This document shows positions 1 through 13,960 of a stretch of 64,000 bases of DNA, in pieces. This DNA comes from Episyrphus balteatus (lineage: Eukaryota > Arthropoda > Insecta > Diptera > Syrphidae). Under the pieces are notes generated by a model. It did not search any database. It was not told the origin of the DNA and worked only from the letters and a program-made list of their open reading frames with translations. A program made the translations under genes and the position numbers. Within the stretch, counting starts at the first letter, position 1. Every line of letters begins with the position of its first letter. The DNA lies in assembly GCF_945859705.1 (NCBI RefSeq), contig NC_079135.1:16308501-16372500 (forward strand), read 5' to 3'.

Positions 1-1935
1 GTAAACCTAAACTTGTTGCGACACTTTGATCCGAAAATATATGTTTTTGAAAAAAAAAAAAAAATTAATACAGTCTTTTCTCGATTAACGCAACTAATTA
101 AAAACAGGCTAAGTTACAAGTCCGAGAAAAATATTTTTTTAAAGTTGGTTTTTTGTTCATAGTGTTATAGATTACTTATGGCTAGATAACTGTCATTTAA
201 TTCATTTTCTTTTTCAGTTACAAGGTCTGCTAATTTTAGATTGAGTTCGAAATTTCTTTGGGATATAGTAAAGAATAGATTCTAACTTAACAAAATCCCA
301 CATTTACAAAATTTGACTTAATAGATAGTGCTTCATAGATCTGAATGAAACATTTTTTTTAACTGATGATGATTAATTTATAAAACTTGAACCTTACAAT
401 ACTCGAAACCCTACTTAACTTTATATTATAATAAATGGTACTACTTTAATACTTTATCCTTATGAAAAGCAGACGAAACAAGTGACAGTATATAAAAAAA
501 TAAAAATCATCTTCTTTAGAAAAAGCTATTGGCATTTAGGCCTTAAATGAAAATAAATGCACGTGCTAGACAGTGTCAAGAGTATTATACCTACACATAA
601 ACATACGTCTCATATTAAATGATGAAAAATTATATAAAAACAGAATTTTTTTTTTTCTTTCAAAAAGAGCAAAGCTTGACTAATGTAGTCTTTATGTTTT
701 TATTTTTTGCCTTTTAAATAGGATTTGTCATTAAAAAAGAGCATTCTTCCAGGAAGGATAAACACCGGCGTCATCGTTACACAAAGTACATAGACAGCTT
801 GAGTTTCAACTTGCTTTCAGTAAATTCCTAACCAGTCCTTTAGACCTTGATAGAACAAAGACAAAAATAAAACAAGGCTGTAGGTAAGCCTAATGGTCAT
901 TAAATCCGTTTCCTTTTTGCAACCCATATAATTCAGGTGAAACAAAAACCTATATACACATACGGAAAAATGTGTGAGCATAAAGAAATGTGTGAAGGAT
1001 AAAAAAAAAGGATGACGACGATGATGACGATGACGATGACTATGAAAGCTTCCATAAAGGCTTTTTCGTGTTTTGGATTGCACTGTAAGCTGATATTCCT
1101 TCTTCCTTTTTTTTTTGTGTATACCTTCTAATAGACACTTGAGTAGATTTAAAATATCTTTGATTGCATTCTTTCGCTTTTTTTTTGTCTCCTTGCTTTC
1201 TTCCTGAATCCTGGATACCTATCTCATCCTTAAAAGAAAAAAACGATTTTTCTTGTCTTTGTTCATTAATGCTGGGAGATATAAAAAAAAAGAAGAATTC
1301 AACACCTTATCTGAACCAAAAAAAAAAAAAAAACTTGAAGAAAAAAAATTAAGAGATATTCCGTTTTTATCAAAGCCATTGTGGGTGAGTAATCGTTGGA
1401 AAAGATGTAGCAATTAAGGAATTTAATTGTATCTTAAAGTGGCAAATAAAAATGTCATGGTTGGAGCTGGCTTTTTTTCCTCCTGTTAAACCAAATTTTT
1501 TTTTTTTTTACTTTGATTTTATTTTCGTCTACCTATAGAAAAATTTGTAGAGAGAAAGTCTTTTAATTTTACCAAGTGAAAAATAAGGGGGATAAAAATG
1601 ATGTTGAAGTGAGATTCATTGCTTGCCTAAGGAGTGTACTTGAATGTAAGAAGAAGTAAGACTTTTTGGAGGACTGTTGGAGGTGTATATTTGTTAAGGT
1701 TTTATCTCTCCTTCTCTAATTCTTGTGGAGTCAGATTTTTATTAAAAGTTTAAGTAAGAATTATATTGAGGTTCTTTTGTTTGATGTTGTATTCTTAATT
1801 CTTTAAGCAGGAAGAAGATTTACAATACAAATTTAAATATGGCTTTATCTATAAAAAGGAAGATCCTTACCACAAAAGAGTATACACTTGACTTATCTTT
1901 AAGTATTTTATATAGCCTATACAATTTTTCACATA
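1..1935. other. A+T-rich DNA without a recognisable gene
   Basis: Only short homopolymer runs and a small (GATGAC)-like stretch near 1014-1040 stand out. The open frames here are short, rich in Phe/Leu/Lys from T and A runs, and have no recognisable domain. It reads as intergenic or intronic DNA. Confidence 0.6.
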
Positions 1936-2417
1936 TTTTATTTTATTTTATTTTATTTTATTTTATTTTATTTTATTTTATTTTATTTTATTTTATTTTA
2001 TTTTATTTTATTTTATTTTATTTTATTTTATTTTATTTTATTTTATTTTATTTTATTTTATTTTATTTTATTTTATTTTATTTTATTTTATTTTATTTTA
2101 TTTTATTTTATTTTATTTTATTTTATTTTATTTTATTTTATTATATTTTATTTTATTTTATTTTATTTTATTTTATTTTTTATTAGGTGTTTTATTTTAT
2201 TTTATTTTATTTGATTTTATTTTATTTTATTTTATTTTATTTTATTTTATTTTATTTTATTTTATTTTATTTTATTTTATTTTATTTTATTTTATTTTAT
2301 TTTATTTTATTTTATTTTATTTTATTTTATTTTATTTTATTTTATTTTATTTTATTTTATTTTATTTTATTTTATTTTATTTTTTGTTTTATTTTATTTT
2401 TTTTTTTTATTGATTGA
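1936..2417. repeat. (TTTTA)n pentanucleotide microsatellite
   Basis: About 480 bp of nearly pure TTTTA units, broken by a short TTTTTATTAGGTG interruption near 2176-2190 that shifts the phase, and by T-rich decay after about 2380. The long open frames through it (repeating Phe-Ile-Leu-Phe-Tyr) exist only because a 5-bp unit free of stops in that frame repeats every 15 bp. They are not genes. Confidence 0.97.
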
Positions 2418-3934
2418 TATAATATATTTTTTTTTAATGTTTCCTGAGAGAATTTTTAATTTAATGCAAAAATAAAAAAAAAAAACACTGAAACAAAGTT
2501 CAATAACTCAATAAACATAAATAAATTGACGCCGCAATGCATGCAACCAAAAATTCGTTTTCACACATATACACCTCTCTATGCTGCAAAAGAGCACACT
2601 CCATCACTTCATTCAATCGTTGGTTACTAATTTGCAACCAAATTCGCAGGCTTTTGCAACATGAATCTCAATATTTGTTCGGCGTGTTACGAAAAATTAA
2701 GCAATTATCATAAATCACTTCGGGGTAGTTGACTCGCATCAATTAGCATTCCCACAGGACATTGAGAATATATATGTACATACCTCATTGCATATATGAA
2801 AGTGGTGTATGTACGTGTTTGAATCAATATGAAAACAAACAAAACAAATACGTAAACACACTCACACACACAACAAACACATAGAAGTGTTCATTTATTA
2901 ATGGAGATTGTAGGATCTTTCGTTCCTATTTTGAAATTGGCTTTTAATGAAGTCAATCCAGGATACTCGTACGTTGAACCACACACAAACATACCAAATG
3001 TATGCATGTCCTACCACAATAGAGTCCATTATTATTTGAAGGGAGAATTCCCAACATTAGTGGACTCCTTAATAAATTTATTCTCAAATATTTTGTATGT
3101 GGAACTAGTCTCCTTTGAATCTACCAGAAAATAGATCCAGCATCTAACAAACATTCTCTATCTCTCTCTCTCTCTGTTTAATGTGAGCACCTGCTTTAAT
3201 AGGTCATTATGGTTTGAAAGCCTTAGCCCCCGGGAATGGCTCGATGGCCTATTTTGTTAAGAGCTTAACCTAACCGCACACTTCATTCATTTATGTACAA
3301 TTTTCTGAACATCCGAGTAGTCCTGGTGTACATAGCTCCCTTCTGATAATGATACATATATATAGACGAAAGTACATGTTCCGAAAATAATTACTGATCC
3401 CACATCAAATTCAAATGAACTAAACAGCCATTGCTAGTAGCTAAGCTACAACTTTACGTACGAGTAGTGTATCTTGATAATAAATTTCATCTATCCTGCG
3501 AAAAAGGATACTCGTGTTCAAACAGCCTTGAGCCTAGTAATGATGAGTTCTTTCGTGTGTCATATTGGTTGTAAGTTGTTATGTAGGATAATATGTTTGT
3601 GTATAGAGACTATGAGGATAGAATAGATAAGAAACATTTTTTTTGGTGGCAGTTGGCTGGCAGAGAGATGCAAAAAGGATTTACTAGGATAAAAATTTAA
3701 GCATTTTTTAAGACAATGCCATGTTGTATTTCACAAGTAATTGTATTTTTTAAACAATAAAACTTTTGTTATTATAAAAGCTAGAAATGTGTGCAATATT
3801 AAGGGAACCAGGACTCGAAAGCAAAGATGCGCTTTAAATCAGTGAAGATATATAATTAAAAATAACACAGGACAAGCAGTTTTCATAGAAAGATTTTTTG
3901 ATAATTTTCTTTATATAATACTTTTTTTTTTTTT
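2418..3934. other. Unique A+T-rich DNA without a supported gene
   Basis: It contains a (CT)n tract around 3160-3176, several CA-rich stretches (2855-2880) and otherwise unique sequence. A 77-codon open frame at 2901-3134 has mixed composition but no recognisable motif and no clear splice context, so it is not called as a gene. Confidence 0.5.
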
Positions 3935-6900
3935 GAATGAGGACTTTTTTGAGCCAAGAAGGCACATTTTTTGCAGACTTTTGAATGAGGACTTTTTACT
4001 CCATGAAGATAAATTTTTCACTCAACGAAGTCATCATACATTATGCAGACTTTTGAATGAGGATTTTTTACTAGATGAAGGCAAATTTTTCACTCAATGA
4101 AGTTCTCATACATTATGCAGACTTTTGAATAAGGCCTTTTTACTCCATGAAGACAAATTTTTCACTCAATGAAGTCCTCATACATTATGCAGACTTTTGA
4201 ATGAGGCCTTTTTACTCCATGAAGACACATTTTTCACTCAACGAAGTCCTTATACATTATGCAGACTTTTGAATGAGGCCTTTTTACTCCATGAAGACAA
4301 ATTTTTCACTCAATGAAGTCCTCATACATTATGCAGACTTTTGAATGAGGCCTTTTTACTCCATGAAGACATATTTTTTACTCAATGAAGTTCTCATACA
4401 TTATGCAAACTTTTGAATGAGGACTTTTTACTCCATGAAGACACATTTTTCACTCATTGAAGTCCTCATCCATTATGCAGACTTTTGAATGAGGCCGTTT
4501 TACTCCATGAAGACATATTTTTCACTCAATGAAGTCATCATACATTATGCAGACTTTTGAATGAGGATTTTTTACTAGATTAAGGCAAATTTTTCACTCA
4601 ATGAAGTTCTTATACATTATGCAGACTTTTGAATGAGGACTTTTTACTCCATGAAGACACATTTTTCACTCAACGAAGTCCTCATACATTATGCAGACTT
4701 TTGAATGTGGCTTTTTTACTATATGAAGACAAATTTTTCACTCAATGAAGTCCTCATCCATTATGCAGACTTTTGAATGAGGCCGTTTTACTCCATGAAG
4801 ACATATTTTTCACTCAATGAAGTCATCATACATTATGCAGACTTTTGAATGAGGTTTTTTTACTAGATGAAGGCAAATTTTTCACTCAATGAAGTTCTCA
4901 TACATTATGCAGACTTTTGAATGAGGACTTTTTACTCCATGAAGACACATTTGTCACTCTTTGAAGTCCTCATACATTATGCAGACTTTAGAATGAGGAC
5001 TTTTTACTAGATGAAGGCAAATTTTTCACTCAATGAAGTTCTCATACATTATGCAGACTTTTGAATGAGGACTTTTTACTCCATGAAGACACATTTTTCA
5101 CTCATTGAAGACCTCATACATTATGCAGACTTTTGAATGAGGACTTTTTACTCCATGAAGACACATTTTTCACTCAATGAAGTCATCATACATTATGCAG
5201 ACTTTTGAATGAGGCCTTTTTACTTCATGAAGACACATTTTTCACTCAATGAAGTCATCATACATTATGCAGACTTTTGAATGAGGATTTTTTACTCCAT
5301 GAAGACAAATTTTTCACTGATTGAAGTCCTCATACATTATGCAGACTTTTGAATGAGGCTTTTTTACTCCATGAAGACAAATTTTTCACTCAATGAAGTC
5401 ATCATACATTATGCAGACTTTTGAATGAGGATTTTTTACTCCATGAAGACACATTTTTCACTGATAGAAGTCCTCATACATTATGCAGACTCTTGAATGA
5501 GGCCTTTTTATTCCATGAATACAAATTTTTCACTCAATGAAGTCATCATATATTATGCAGACTTTTGAATGAGGACTTTTTACTTCATGAAGACACATTT
5601 TTCACTCAATGAAGTCATCATACATTACGCAGACTTTTGAATGAGGATTTTTTACTCCATGAAGACACATTTTTCATTTGAAGTCCTCATACATTATGCA
5701 GACTCTTGTATGAGGCCTTTTTACGACATGAAGAAAAATTTTTCACTCAATGAAGTCATCATATATTATGCAGACTTTTGAATGAGGCCTTTTTACTTCA
5801 TGAAGACACATTTTTCACTCAATGAAGTCATCATACATTATGCAGACTTTTGAATGAGGATTTTTTACTCCATGAAGACATACATTATGCAGACTCTTGA
5901 ATGAGGCCTTTTTATGACATGAAGAAAAATTTTTCACTCAATGAAGTCCTCATACATTATGCAGACATTTGAATGAGGACTTTTTACTCCATTAAAACAC
6001 ATTATTTACTTCCTGAAGTTCTCATACATTATGAAGACTTTTAAATGATTACTTTTTACTCAATGAAGACACATTTTTCACTCAACGAAGTCCTCATACA
6101 TTATGCAGACTTTTGAATGAGGCCTTTTTACTCCATGAAGACACATTTTTCACTCAATGAAGTCCTCATACATTATGCAGACTTTTGAATGAGGACTTTT
6201 TACTCCATGAAGACACATATTTCACTAATTGAAGTCCTCATACATTATGCAGACTTTTGAATGAGGCCTTTTTACTCCATGAAGACAAATTTTTCACTCA
6301 ATGAAGTCATCATACATTATGCAGACTTTTGAATGAGGCCTTTTTACTCCATGAAGACAAATTTTTCACTCAATGAAGTCCTCATACATTATGCAGACTT
6401 TTGAATGAGGGGCTTTGACTCCATGAATTCACATTTTTCACTCACTGAAGTCGTCATACATTATGCAGACTTTTGAATGAGGACTTTTTACTCCATGAAG
6501 ACACATTTTTTACTGATTGAAGTCCTCATACATTATGCAGACTCTTGAATGAGGCCTTTTTATGACATGAAGAAAAATTTTTCACTCAATGAAGTCCTCA
6601 TACATTATGCAGACATTTGAATGAGGACTTTTTACTCCATTAAAACACATTATTTACTTCCTGAAGTTCTCATACATTATGAAGACTTTTAAATGATTAC
6701 TTTTTACTCAATGAAGACACATTTTTCACTCAACGAAGTCATCATACATTATGCAGACTTTTGAATGAGGACTTTTTACTCCATGAAGACACATTTTTCA
6801 CTCAATGAAGTCATCATACATTATGCAGACTTTTGAATGAGGATTTTTTACTCCATGAAGACACATTTTTTACTGATTGAAGTCCTCATACATTATGCAG

Positions 6901-6988
6901 ACTCTTGAATGAGGCCTTTTTATGACATGAAGAAAAATTTTTCACTCAATGAAGTCCTCATACATTATGCAGACATTTGAATGAGGAC

Positions 6989-9900
6989 TTTTTACTCCAT
7001 TAAAACACATTATTTACTTCCTGAAGTTCTCATACATTATGAAGACTTTTAAATGATTACTTTTTACTCAATGAAGACACATTTTTCACTCAACGAAGTC
7101 CTCATACATTATGCAGACTTTTGAATGAGGCCTTTTTACTCCATGAAGACACATTTTTCACTCAATGAAGTCCTCATACATTATGCAGACTTTTGAATGA
7201 GGACTTTTTACTCCATGAAGACACATATTTCACTAATTGAAGTCCTCATACATTATGCAGACTTTTGAATGAGGCCTTTTTACTCCATGAAGACAAATTT
7301 TTCACTCAATGAAGTCATCATACATTATGCAGACTTTTGAATGAGGCCTTTTTACTCCATGAAGACAAATTTTTCACTCAATGAAGTCCTCATACATTAT
7401 GCAGACTTTTGAATGAGGGGCTTTGACTCCATGAATTCACATTTTTCACTCACTGAAGTCGTCATACATTATGCAGACTTTTGAATAAGGCCTTTTTACT
7501 CCCTGAAGACACATTTTTCACTCAACAAAGCCCTCATACAATATGCAGACTTTTGAATGAGGCCTTTTTACTCCATGAAGACACATTTTTCACTCAATGA
7601 AGTCCTCATACATTATGCAGACTTTTGAATGAGGACTTTTTACTCCATGAAGACACATATTTCACTAATTGAAGTCCTCATACATTATGCAGACTTTTGA
7701 ATGAGGACTTTTTACTCCATGAAGACAAATTTTTCACTCAATGAAGTCATCATACATTATGCAGACTTTTGAATGAGGACTTTTTACTCCATGAAGACAC
7801 ATTTTTCACTCATTGAAGTCCTCATACATTATGCAGACTTTTGAATGAGGCCTTTTTACTCCATGAAGACATATTTTTTACTCAATGAAGTTCTCATACA
7901 TTATGCAGACTTTTGAATGAGGCCTCTTTACTCCATGAAGAAAAATTTTTTACTCATTGAAGTCCTCATACATTATGCAGACTTTGGAATGAGAAATTTT
8001 TATTCCATGAAGACACATTTTTCACTCAACAAAGTGCTCTTACATTATGCAGACTTTTGAATGAGGCCTTTTTACTCCATGAAGACATATTTTTTACTCA
8101 ATGAAGTTCTCATACATTATGCAAACTTTTGAATGAGGACTTTTTACTCCATGAAGACACATTTTTCACTCATTGAAGTCCTCATCCATTATGCAGACTT
8201 TTGAATGAGGCCTTTTTACTCCATGAAGACAAATTTTTCACTCATTGAAGTCCTCATACATTATGCAGACTTTTGAATGAGGCCTCTTTACTCCATGAAG
8301 ACAAATTTTTCACTCATTGAAGTCCTCATACATTATGCAGACTTTGGAATGAGAAATTTTTATTCCATGAAGACACATTTTTCACTCAACAAAGTGCTCA
8401 TACATTATGCAGACTTTTGAATGAGGCCTTTTTACTCCATGAAGATATATTTTTTACTCAATGAAGTTCTCATACATTATGCAAACTTTTGAATGAGGAC
8501 TTTTTACTCCATGAAGACACATTTTTCACTCATTGAAGTCCTCATCCATTATGCAGACTTTTGAATGAGGCCTTTTTACTCCATGAAGACATATTTTTTA
8601 CTCAATGAAGTTCTCATACATTATGCAGACTTTTGAATGAGGACTTTTTACTCCATGAAGACACATTTTTCACTCATTGAAGTTCTCATACATTATGGAA
8701 ACTTTTGAATGAGGACTTTTTACTCCATGAAGACAAATTTTTCACTCATTGAAGTCCTCATACATTATGCAGACTTTGGAATGAGAAATTTTTATTCCAT
8801 GAAGACACATTTTTCACTCAACAAAGTGCTCATACATTATGCAGACTTTTGAATGAGGCCTTTTTACTCCATGAAGACATATTTTTTACTCAATGAAGTT
8901 CTCATACATTATGCAAACTTTTGAATGAGGACTTTTTACTCCATGAAGACACATTTTTCACTCATTGAAGTCCTCATCCATTATGCAGACTTTTGAATGA
9001 GGCCTTTTTACTCCATGAAGACATATTTTTTACTCAATGAAGTTCTCATACATTATGCAAACTTTTGAATGAGGACTTTTTACTCCATGAAGACACATTT
9101 TTCACTCATTGAAGTCCTCATCCATTATGCAGACTTTTGAATGAGGCCTTTTTACTCCATTAAAACACATTATTTACTTCCTGAAGTTCTCATACATTAT
9201 GAAGACTTTTAAATGATTACTTTTTACTCAATGAAGACACATTTTTCACTCAACGAAGTCCTCATACATTATGCAGACTTTTGAATGAGGCCTTTTTACT
9301 CCATGAAGACACATTTTTCACTCAATGAAGTCCTCATACATTATGCAGACTTTTGAATGAGGACTTTTTACTCCATGAAGACACATATTTCACTAATTGA
9401 AGTCCTCATACATTATGCAGACTTTTGAATGAGGCCTTTTTACTCCATGAAGACAAATTTTTCACTCAATGAAGTCATCATACATTATGCAGACTTTTGA
9501 ATGAGGCCTTTTTACTCCATGAAGACAAATTTTTCACTCAATGAAGTCCTCATACATTATGCAGACTTTTGAATGAGGGGCTTTGACTCCATGAATTCAC
9601 ATTTTTCACTCACTGAAGTCGTCATACATTATGCAGACTTTTGAATAAGGCCTTTTTACTCCCTGAAGACACATTTTTCACTCAACAAAGCCCTCATACA
9701 ATATGCAGACTTTTGAATGAGGCCTTTTTACTCCATGAAGACACATTTTTCACTCAATGAAGTCCTCATACATTATGCAGACTTTTGAATGAGGACTTTT
9801 TACTCCATGAAGACACATATTTCACTAATTGAAGTCCTCATACATTATGCAGACTTTTGAATGAGGACTTTTTACTCCATGAAGACAAATTTTTCACTCA

Positions 9901-11308
9901 ATGAAGTCATCATACATTATGCAGACTTTTGAATGAGGACTTTTTACTCCATGAAGACACATTTTTCACTCATTGAAGTCCTCATACATTATGCAGACTT
10001 TTGAATGAGGCCTTTTTACTCCATGAAGACATATTTTTTACTCAATGAAGTTCTCATACATTATGCAGACTTTTGAATGAGGCCTCTTTACTCCATGAAG
10101 AAAAATTTTTTACTCATTGAAGTCCTCATACATTATGCAGACTTTGGAATGAGAAATTTTTATTCCATGAAGACACATTTTTCACTCAACAAAGTGCTCT
10201 TACATTATGCAGACTTTTGAATGAGGCCTTTTTACTCCATGAAGACATATTTTTTACTCAATGAAGTTCTCATACATTATGCAAACTTTTGAATGAGGAC
10301 TTTTTACTCCATGAAGACACATTTTTCACTCATTGAAGTCCTCATCCATTATGCAGACTTTTGAATGAGGCCTTTTTACTCCATGAAGACAAATTTTTCA
10401 CTCATTGAAGTCCTCATACATTATGCAGACTTTTGAATGAGGCCTCTTTACTCCATGAAGACAAATTTTTCACTCATTGAAGTCCTCATACATTATGCAG
10501 ACTTTGGAATGAGAAATTTTTATTCCATGAAGACACATTTTTCACTCAACAAAGTGCTCATACATTATGCAGACTTTTGAATGAGGCCTTTTTACTCCAT
10601 GAAGATATATTTTTTACTCAATGAAGTTCTCATACATTATGCAAACTTTTGAATGAGGACTTTTTACTCCATGAAGACACATTTTTCACTCATTGAAGTC
10701 CTCATCCATTATGCAGACTTTTGAATGAGGCCTTTTTACTCCATGAAGACATATTTTTTACTCAATGAAGTTCTCATACATTATGCAGACTTTTGAATGA
10801 GGACTTTTTACTCCATGAAGACACATTTTTCACTCATTGAAGTTCTCATACATTATGGAAACTTTTGAATGAGGACTTTTTACTCCATGAAGACAAATTT
10901 TTCACTCATTGAAGTCCTCATACATTATGCAGACTTTGGAATGAGAAATTTTTATTCCATGAAGACACATTTTTCACTCAATGAAGTCCTCATACATTAT
11001 GCAGACTTTTGAATGAGGCCTTTTTACTCCATGAAGACATATTTTTTACTCAATGAAGTTCTCATACATTATGCAAACTTTTGAATGAGGACTTTTTACT
11101 CCATGAAGACACATTTTTCACTCATTGAAGTCCTCATCCATTATGCAGACTTTTGAATGAGGCCTTTTTACTCCATGAAGACATATTTTTTACTCAATGA
11201 AGTTCTCATACATTATGCAAACTTTTGAATGAGGACTTTTTACTCCATGAAGACACATTTTTCACTCATTGAAGTCCTCATCCATTTTGCAGACTTTTGA
11301 ATGAGGCC
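6989..11308. repeat. 2,160-bp tandem duplication inside the 72-bp satellite (30 monomers per copy)
   Basis: Positions 6989-9148 are repeated at 9149-11308 with an offset of 2,160 bp, exactly 30 monomers. Line-by-line comparison shows the copies are essentially identical, including rare private variants (a TTTAAATGATTAC unit at 7038 and 9198, GGGGCTTTGACTCCATGAATTC at 7417 and 9577). The main difference seen is ACAAAGTGCT at 8821 versus ATGAAGTCCT at 10981. This indicates recent amplification by unequal exchange, or a possible assembly duplication. Confidence 0.9.
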
Positions 11309-11861
11309 TTTTTACTCCATGAAGACATATTTTTCACTCATTGAAGTCCTCATACATTATGCAGTCTTTTGAATGAGGGCTTTTTACTCCATGAAGACAC
11401 ATTTTTCACTCATTGAAGTCCTCATACATTATGCAGACTTTTGAATGAGGCCTTTTTACTCCATGAAGACATATTTTTTACTCAATGAAGTTCTCATACA
11501 TTATGCAAACTTTTGAATGAGGACTTTTTACTCCATGAAGACACATTTTTCACTCATTGAAGTCCTCATCCATTATGCAGACTTTGGAATGAGGCCTTTT
11601 GACTCCATGAAGACACATTTTTCACTCATTGAAGTCCTCATACATTATGCAGACTTTTGAATGAGAACTTTTTATTCCATGAAGACACATTTTTCACTCA
11701 ACAAAGTCCTCATACATTATGCAGACTTTTGAACGAGGGCTTTTGACTCCATAAAGACACATTTTTCACTCCATGAAGTCCTCATACATTATGCAGACTT
11801 TTGAATGAGGACTTTTTACTCCATGAAGACACATTTTTCACTCATTGAAGTCCTCATACAT

Positions 11862-12009
11862 ATTGAAAAATATATTTATTCTGATATAGAATTTCAAACA
11901 ATATTGTTGTGTTTAATAAAATCAACATGATAAAATAATTGTTTGGATAAATATCCTGACATTATAATCTCAGAAGTGGGATACGAATTTAAAAGACAAA
12001 AAGAAACGT
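11862..12009 (+). mobile_element. Fragment of the 61-63.5 kb LTR-like repeat inserted in the 72-bp satellite
   Basis: About 147 bp that are not satellite, and match 61365-61507 nearly base for base. The match covers the last ~105 bp of the 222-bp direct repeat plus the first ~37 bp of the adjoining internal segment. The satellite resumes in phase: CTCATACAT before the insert, TATGCAGAC after it. No clear target duplication is visible. The near identity over 49 kb suggests recent transfer. Confidence 0.9.
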
Positions 12010-12360
12010 TATGCAGACTTTTGAATGAGAACTTTTTATTCCATGAAGACACATTTTGCACTCAACAAAGTGCTCATACATTATGCAGACTTTTGAATGA
12101 TTGCTTTTGACTCCATGAAGACACATTTTTCACTCATTGAAGTCCTCATACATTATGCAGACTTTTGAATGAGGCCTTTTTACTCCATGAAGACATATTT
12201 TTCACTCAATGAAGTGCTCATACATTATGCAGACTTTTCAATGATTGCTTTTGACTCCATGAAGACACATTTTTCACTCATTGAAGTCCTCATACATTAT
12301 GCAGACTTTTGAATGAGGGCTTTTGACTCCATGAAGACACATTTTTCACTCATTGAAGTC

Positions 12361-13960
12361 CTCATACATTATGCAGACTTTTGAATGAGGCCTTTTTACT
12401 CCATGAAGACATATTTTTCACTCAATGAAGTTCTCATACATTATGCAAACTTTTGAATAAGGACACATTTTTCACTCATTGAAGTTCTCATATATTATGC
12501 AGACTTTTGAATGAGGACTTTTTACTCCATGAAGACACATTTTTCACTCATTGAAGTCCTCATACATTATGCAGACTTTTGAATGAGGGCTTTTGACTCC
12601 ATGAAGACAAATTTTTCACTCAATGAAGTCCTCATACATTATGCAGACTTTTGAATGAGGGCTTTTGACTCCATGAAGACAAATTTTTCACTCAATAAAG
12701 TCCTCATACATTATGCAGACTTTTGAATGAGGACTTTTTACTCCATGAAGACACCTTTTTCACTCATTGAAGTTCTCATACATTATGCAGACTTTTGAAT
12801 AAGGACACATTTTTCACTCATTGAAGTTCTCATATATTATGCAGACTTTTGAATGAGGACTTTTTACTCCATGAAGACACATTTTTCACTCATTGAAGTC
12901 CTCATACATTATGCAGACTTTTGAATGAGGCCTTTTTACTCCATGAAGACATATTTTTCACTCAATGAAGTTCTCATACATTATGCAAACTTTTGAATAA
13001 GGACACATTTTTCACTCATTGAAGTTCTCATATATTATGCAGACTTTTGAATGAGGACTTTTTACTCCATGAAGACACATTTTTCACTCATTGAAGTCCT
13101 CATACATTATGCAGACTTTTGAATGAGGGCTTTTGACTCCATGAAGACAAATTTTTCACTCAATGAAGTCCTCATACATTATGCAGACTTTTGAATGAGG
13201 GCTTTTGACTCCATGAAGACAAATTTTTCACTCAATAAAGTCCTCATACATTATGCAGACTTTTGAATGAGGACTTTTTACTCCATGAAGACACCTTTTT
13301 CACTCATTGAAGTTCTCATACATTATGCAGACTTTTGAATGAGGCCTTTTTACTCCATGAAGACATATTTTTCACTCAATGAAGTGCTCATACATTATGC
13401 AGACTTTTGAATGATTGCTTTTGACTCCATGAAGAAACATTTTTCACTCATTGAAGTCCTCATACATTATGCAGACTTTTGAATGAGGGCTTTTGACTCC
13501 ATGAAGACACATTTTTCACTCATTGAAGTCCTCATACATTATGCAGACTTTTGAATGAGGCCTTTTTACTCCATGAAGACATATTTTTCACTCAATGAAG
13601 TTCTCATACATTATGCAAACTTTTGAATAAGGACACATTTTTCACTCATTGAAGTTCTCATATATTATGCAGACTTTTGAATGAGGACTTTTTACTCCAT
13701 GAAGACACATTTTTCACTCATTGAAGTCCTCATACATTATGCAGACTTTTGAATGAGGGCTTTTGACTCCATGAAGACAAATTTTTCACTCAATGAAGTC
13801 CTCATACATTATGCAGACTTTTGAATGAGGGCTTTTGACTCCATGAAGACAAATTTTTCACTCAATAAAGTCCTCATACATTATGCAGACTTTTGAATGA
13901 GGACTTTTTACTCCATGAAGACACCTTTTTCACTCATTGAAGTTCTCATACATTATGCAA
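12361..13960. repeat. Second higher-order block in the satellite (three copies of about 420 bp)
   Basis: A block beginning near 12361 recurs at 12901 (offset 540) and again near 13531 (offset 630 from the second). Each copy has the same ordered monomer variants, including a shortened 54-bp monomer. The offsets equal 6x72+2x54 and 8x72+54, so length variation is explained by the loss of 18-bp subunits. Confidence 0.8.

Noticed and set aside
1839..2417. 115- and 76-codon Phe/Ile/Leu/Tyr frames
   Set aside because: They are entirely the (TTTTA)n microsatellite read in an open frame.
2901..3134. 77-codon open frame with mixed composition
   Set aside because: No recognisable motif, no clear splice sites or partner exons; its length is within chance expectation for a window of this size.
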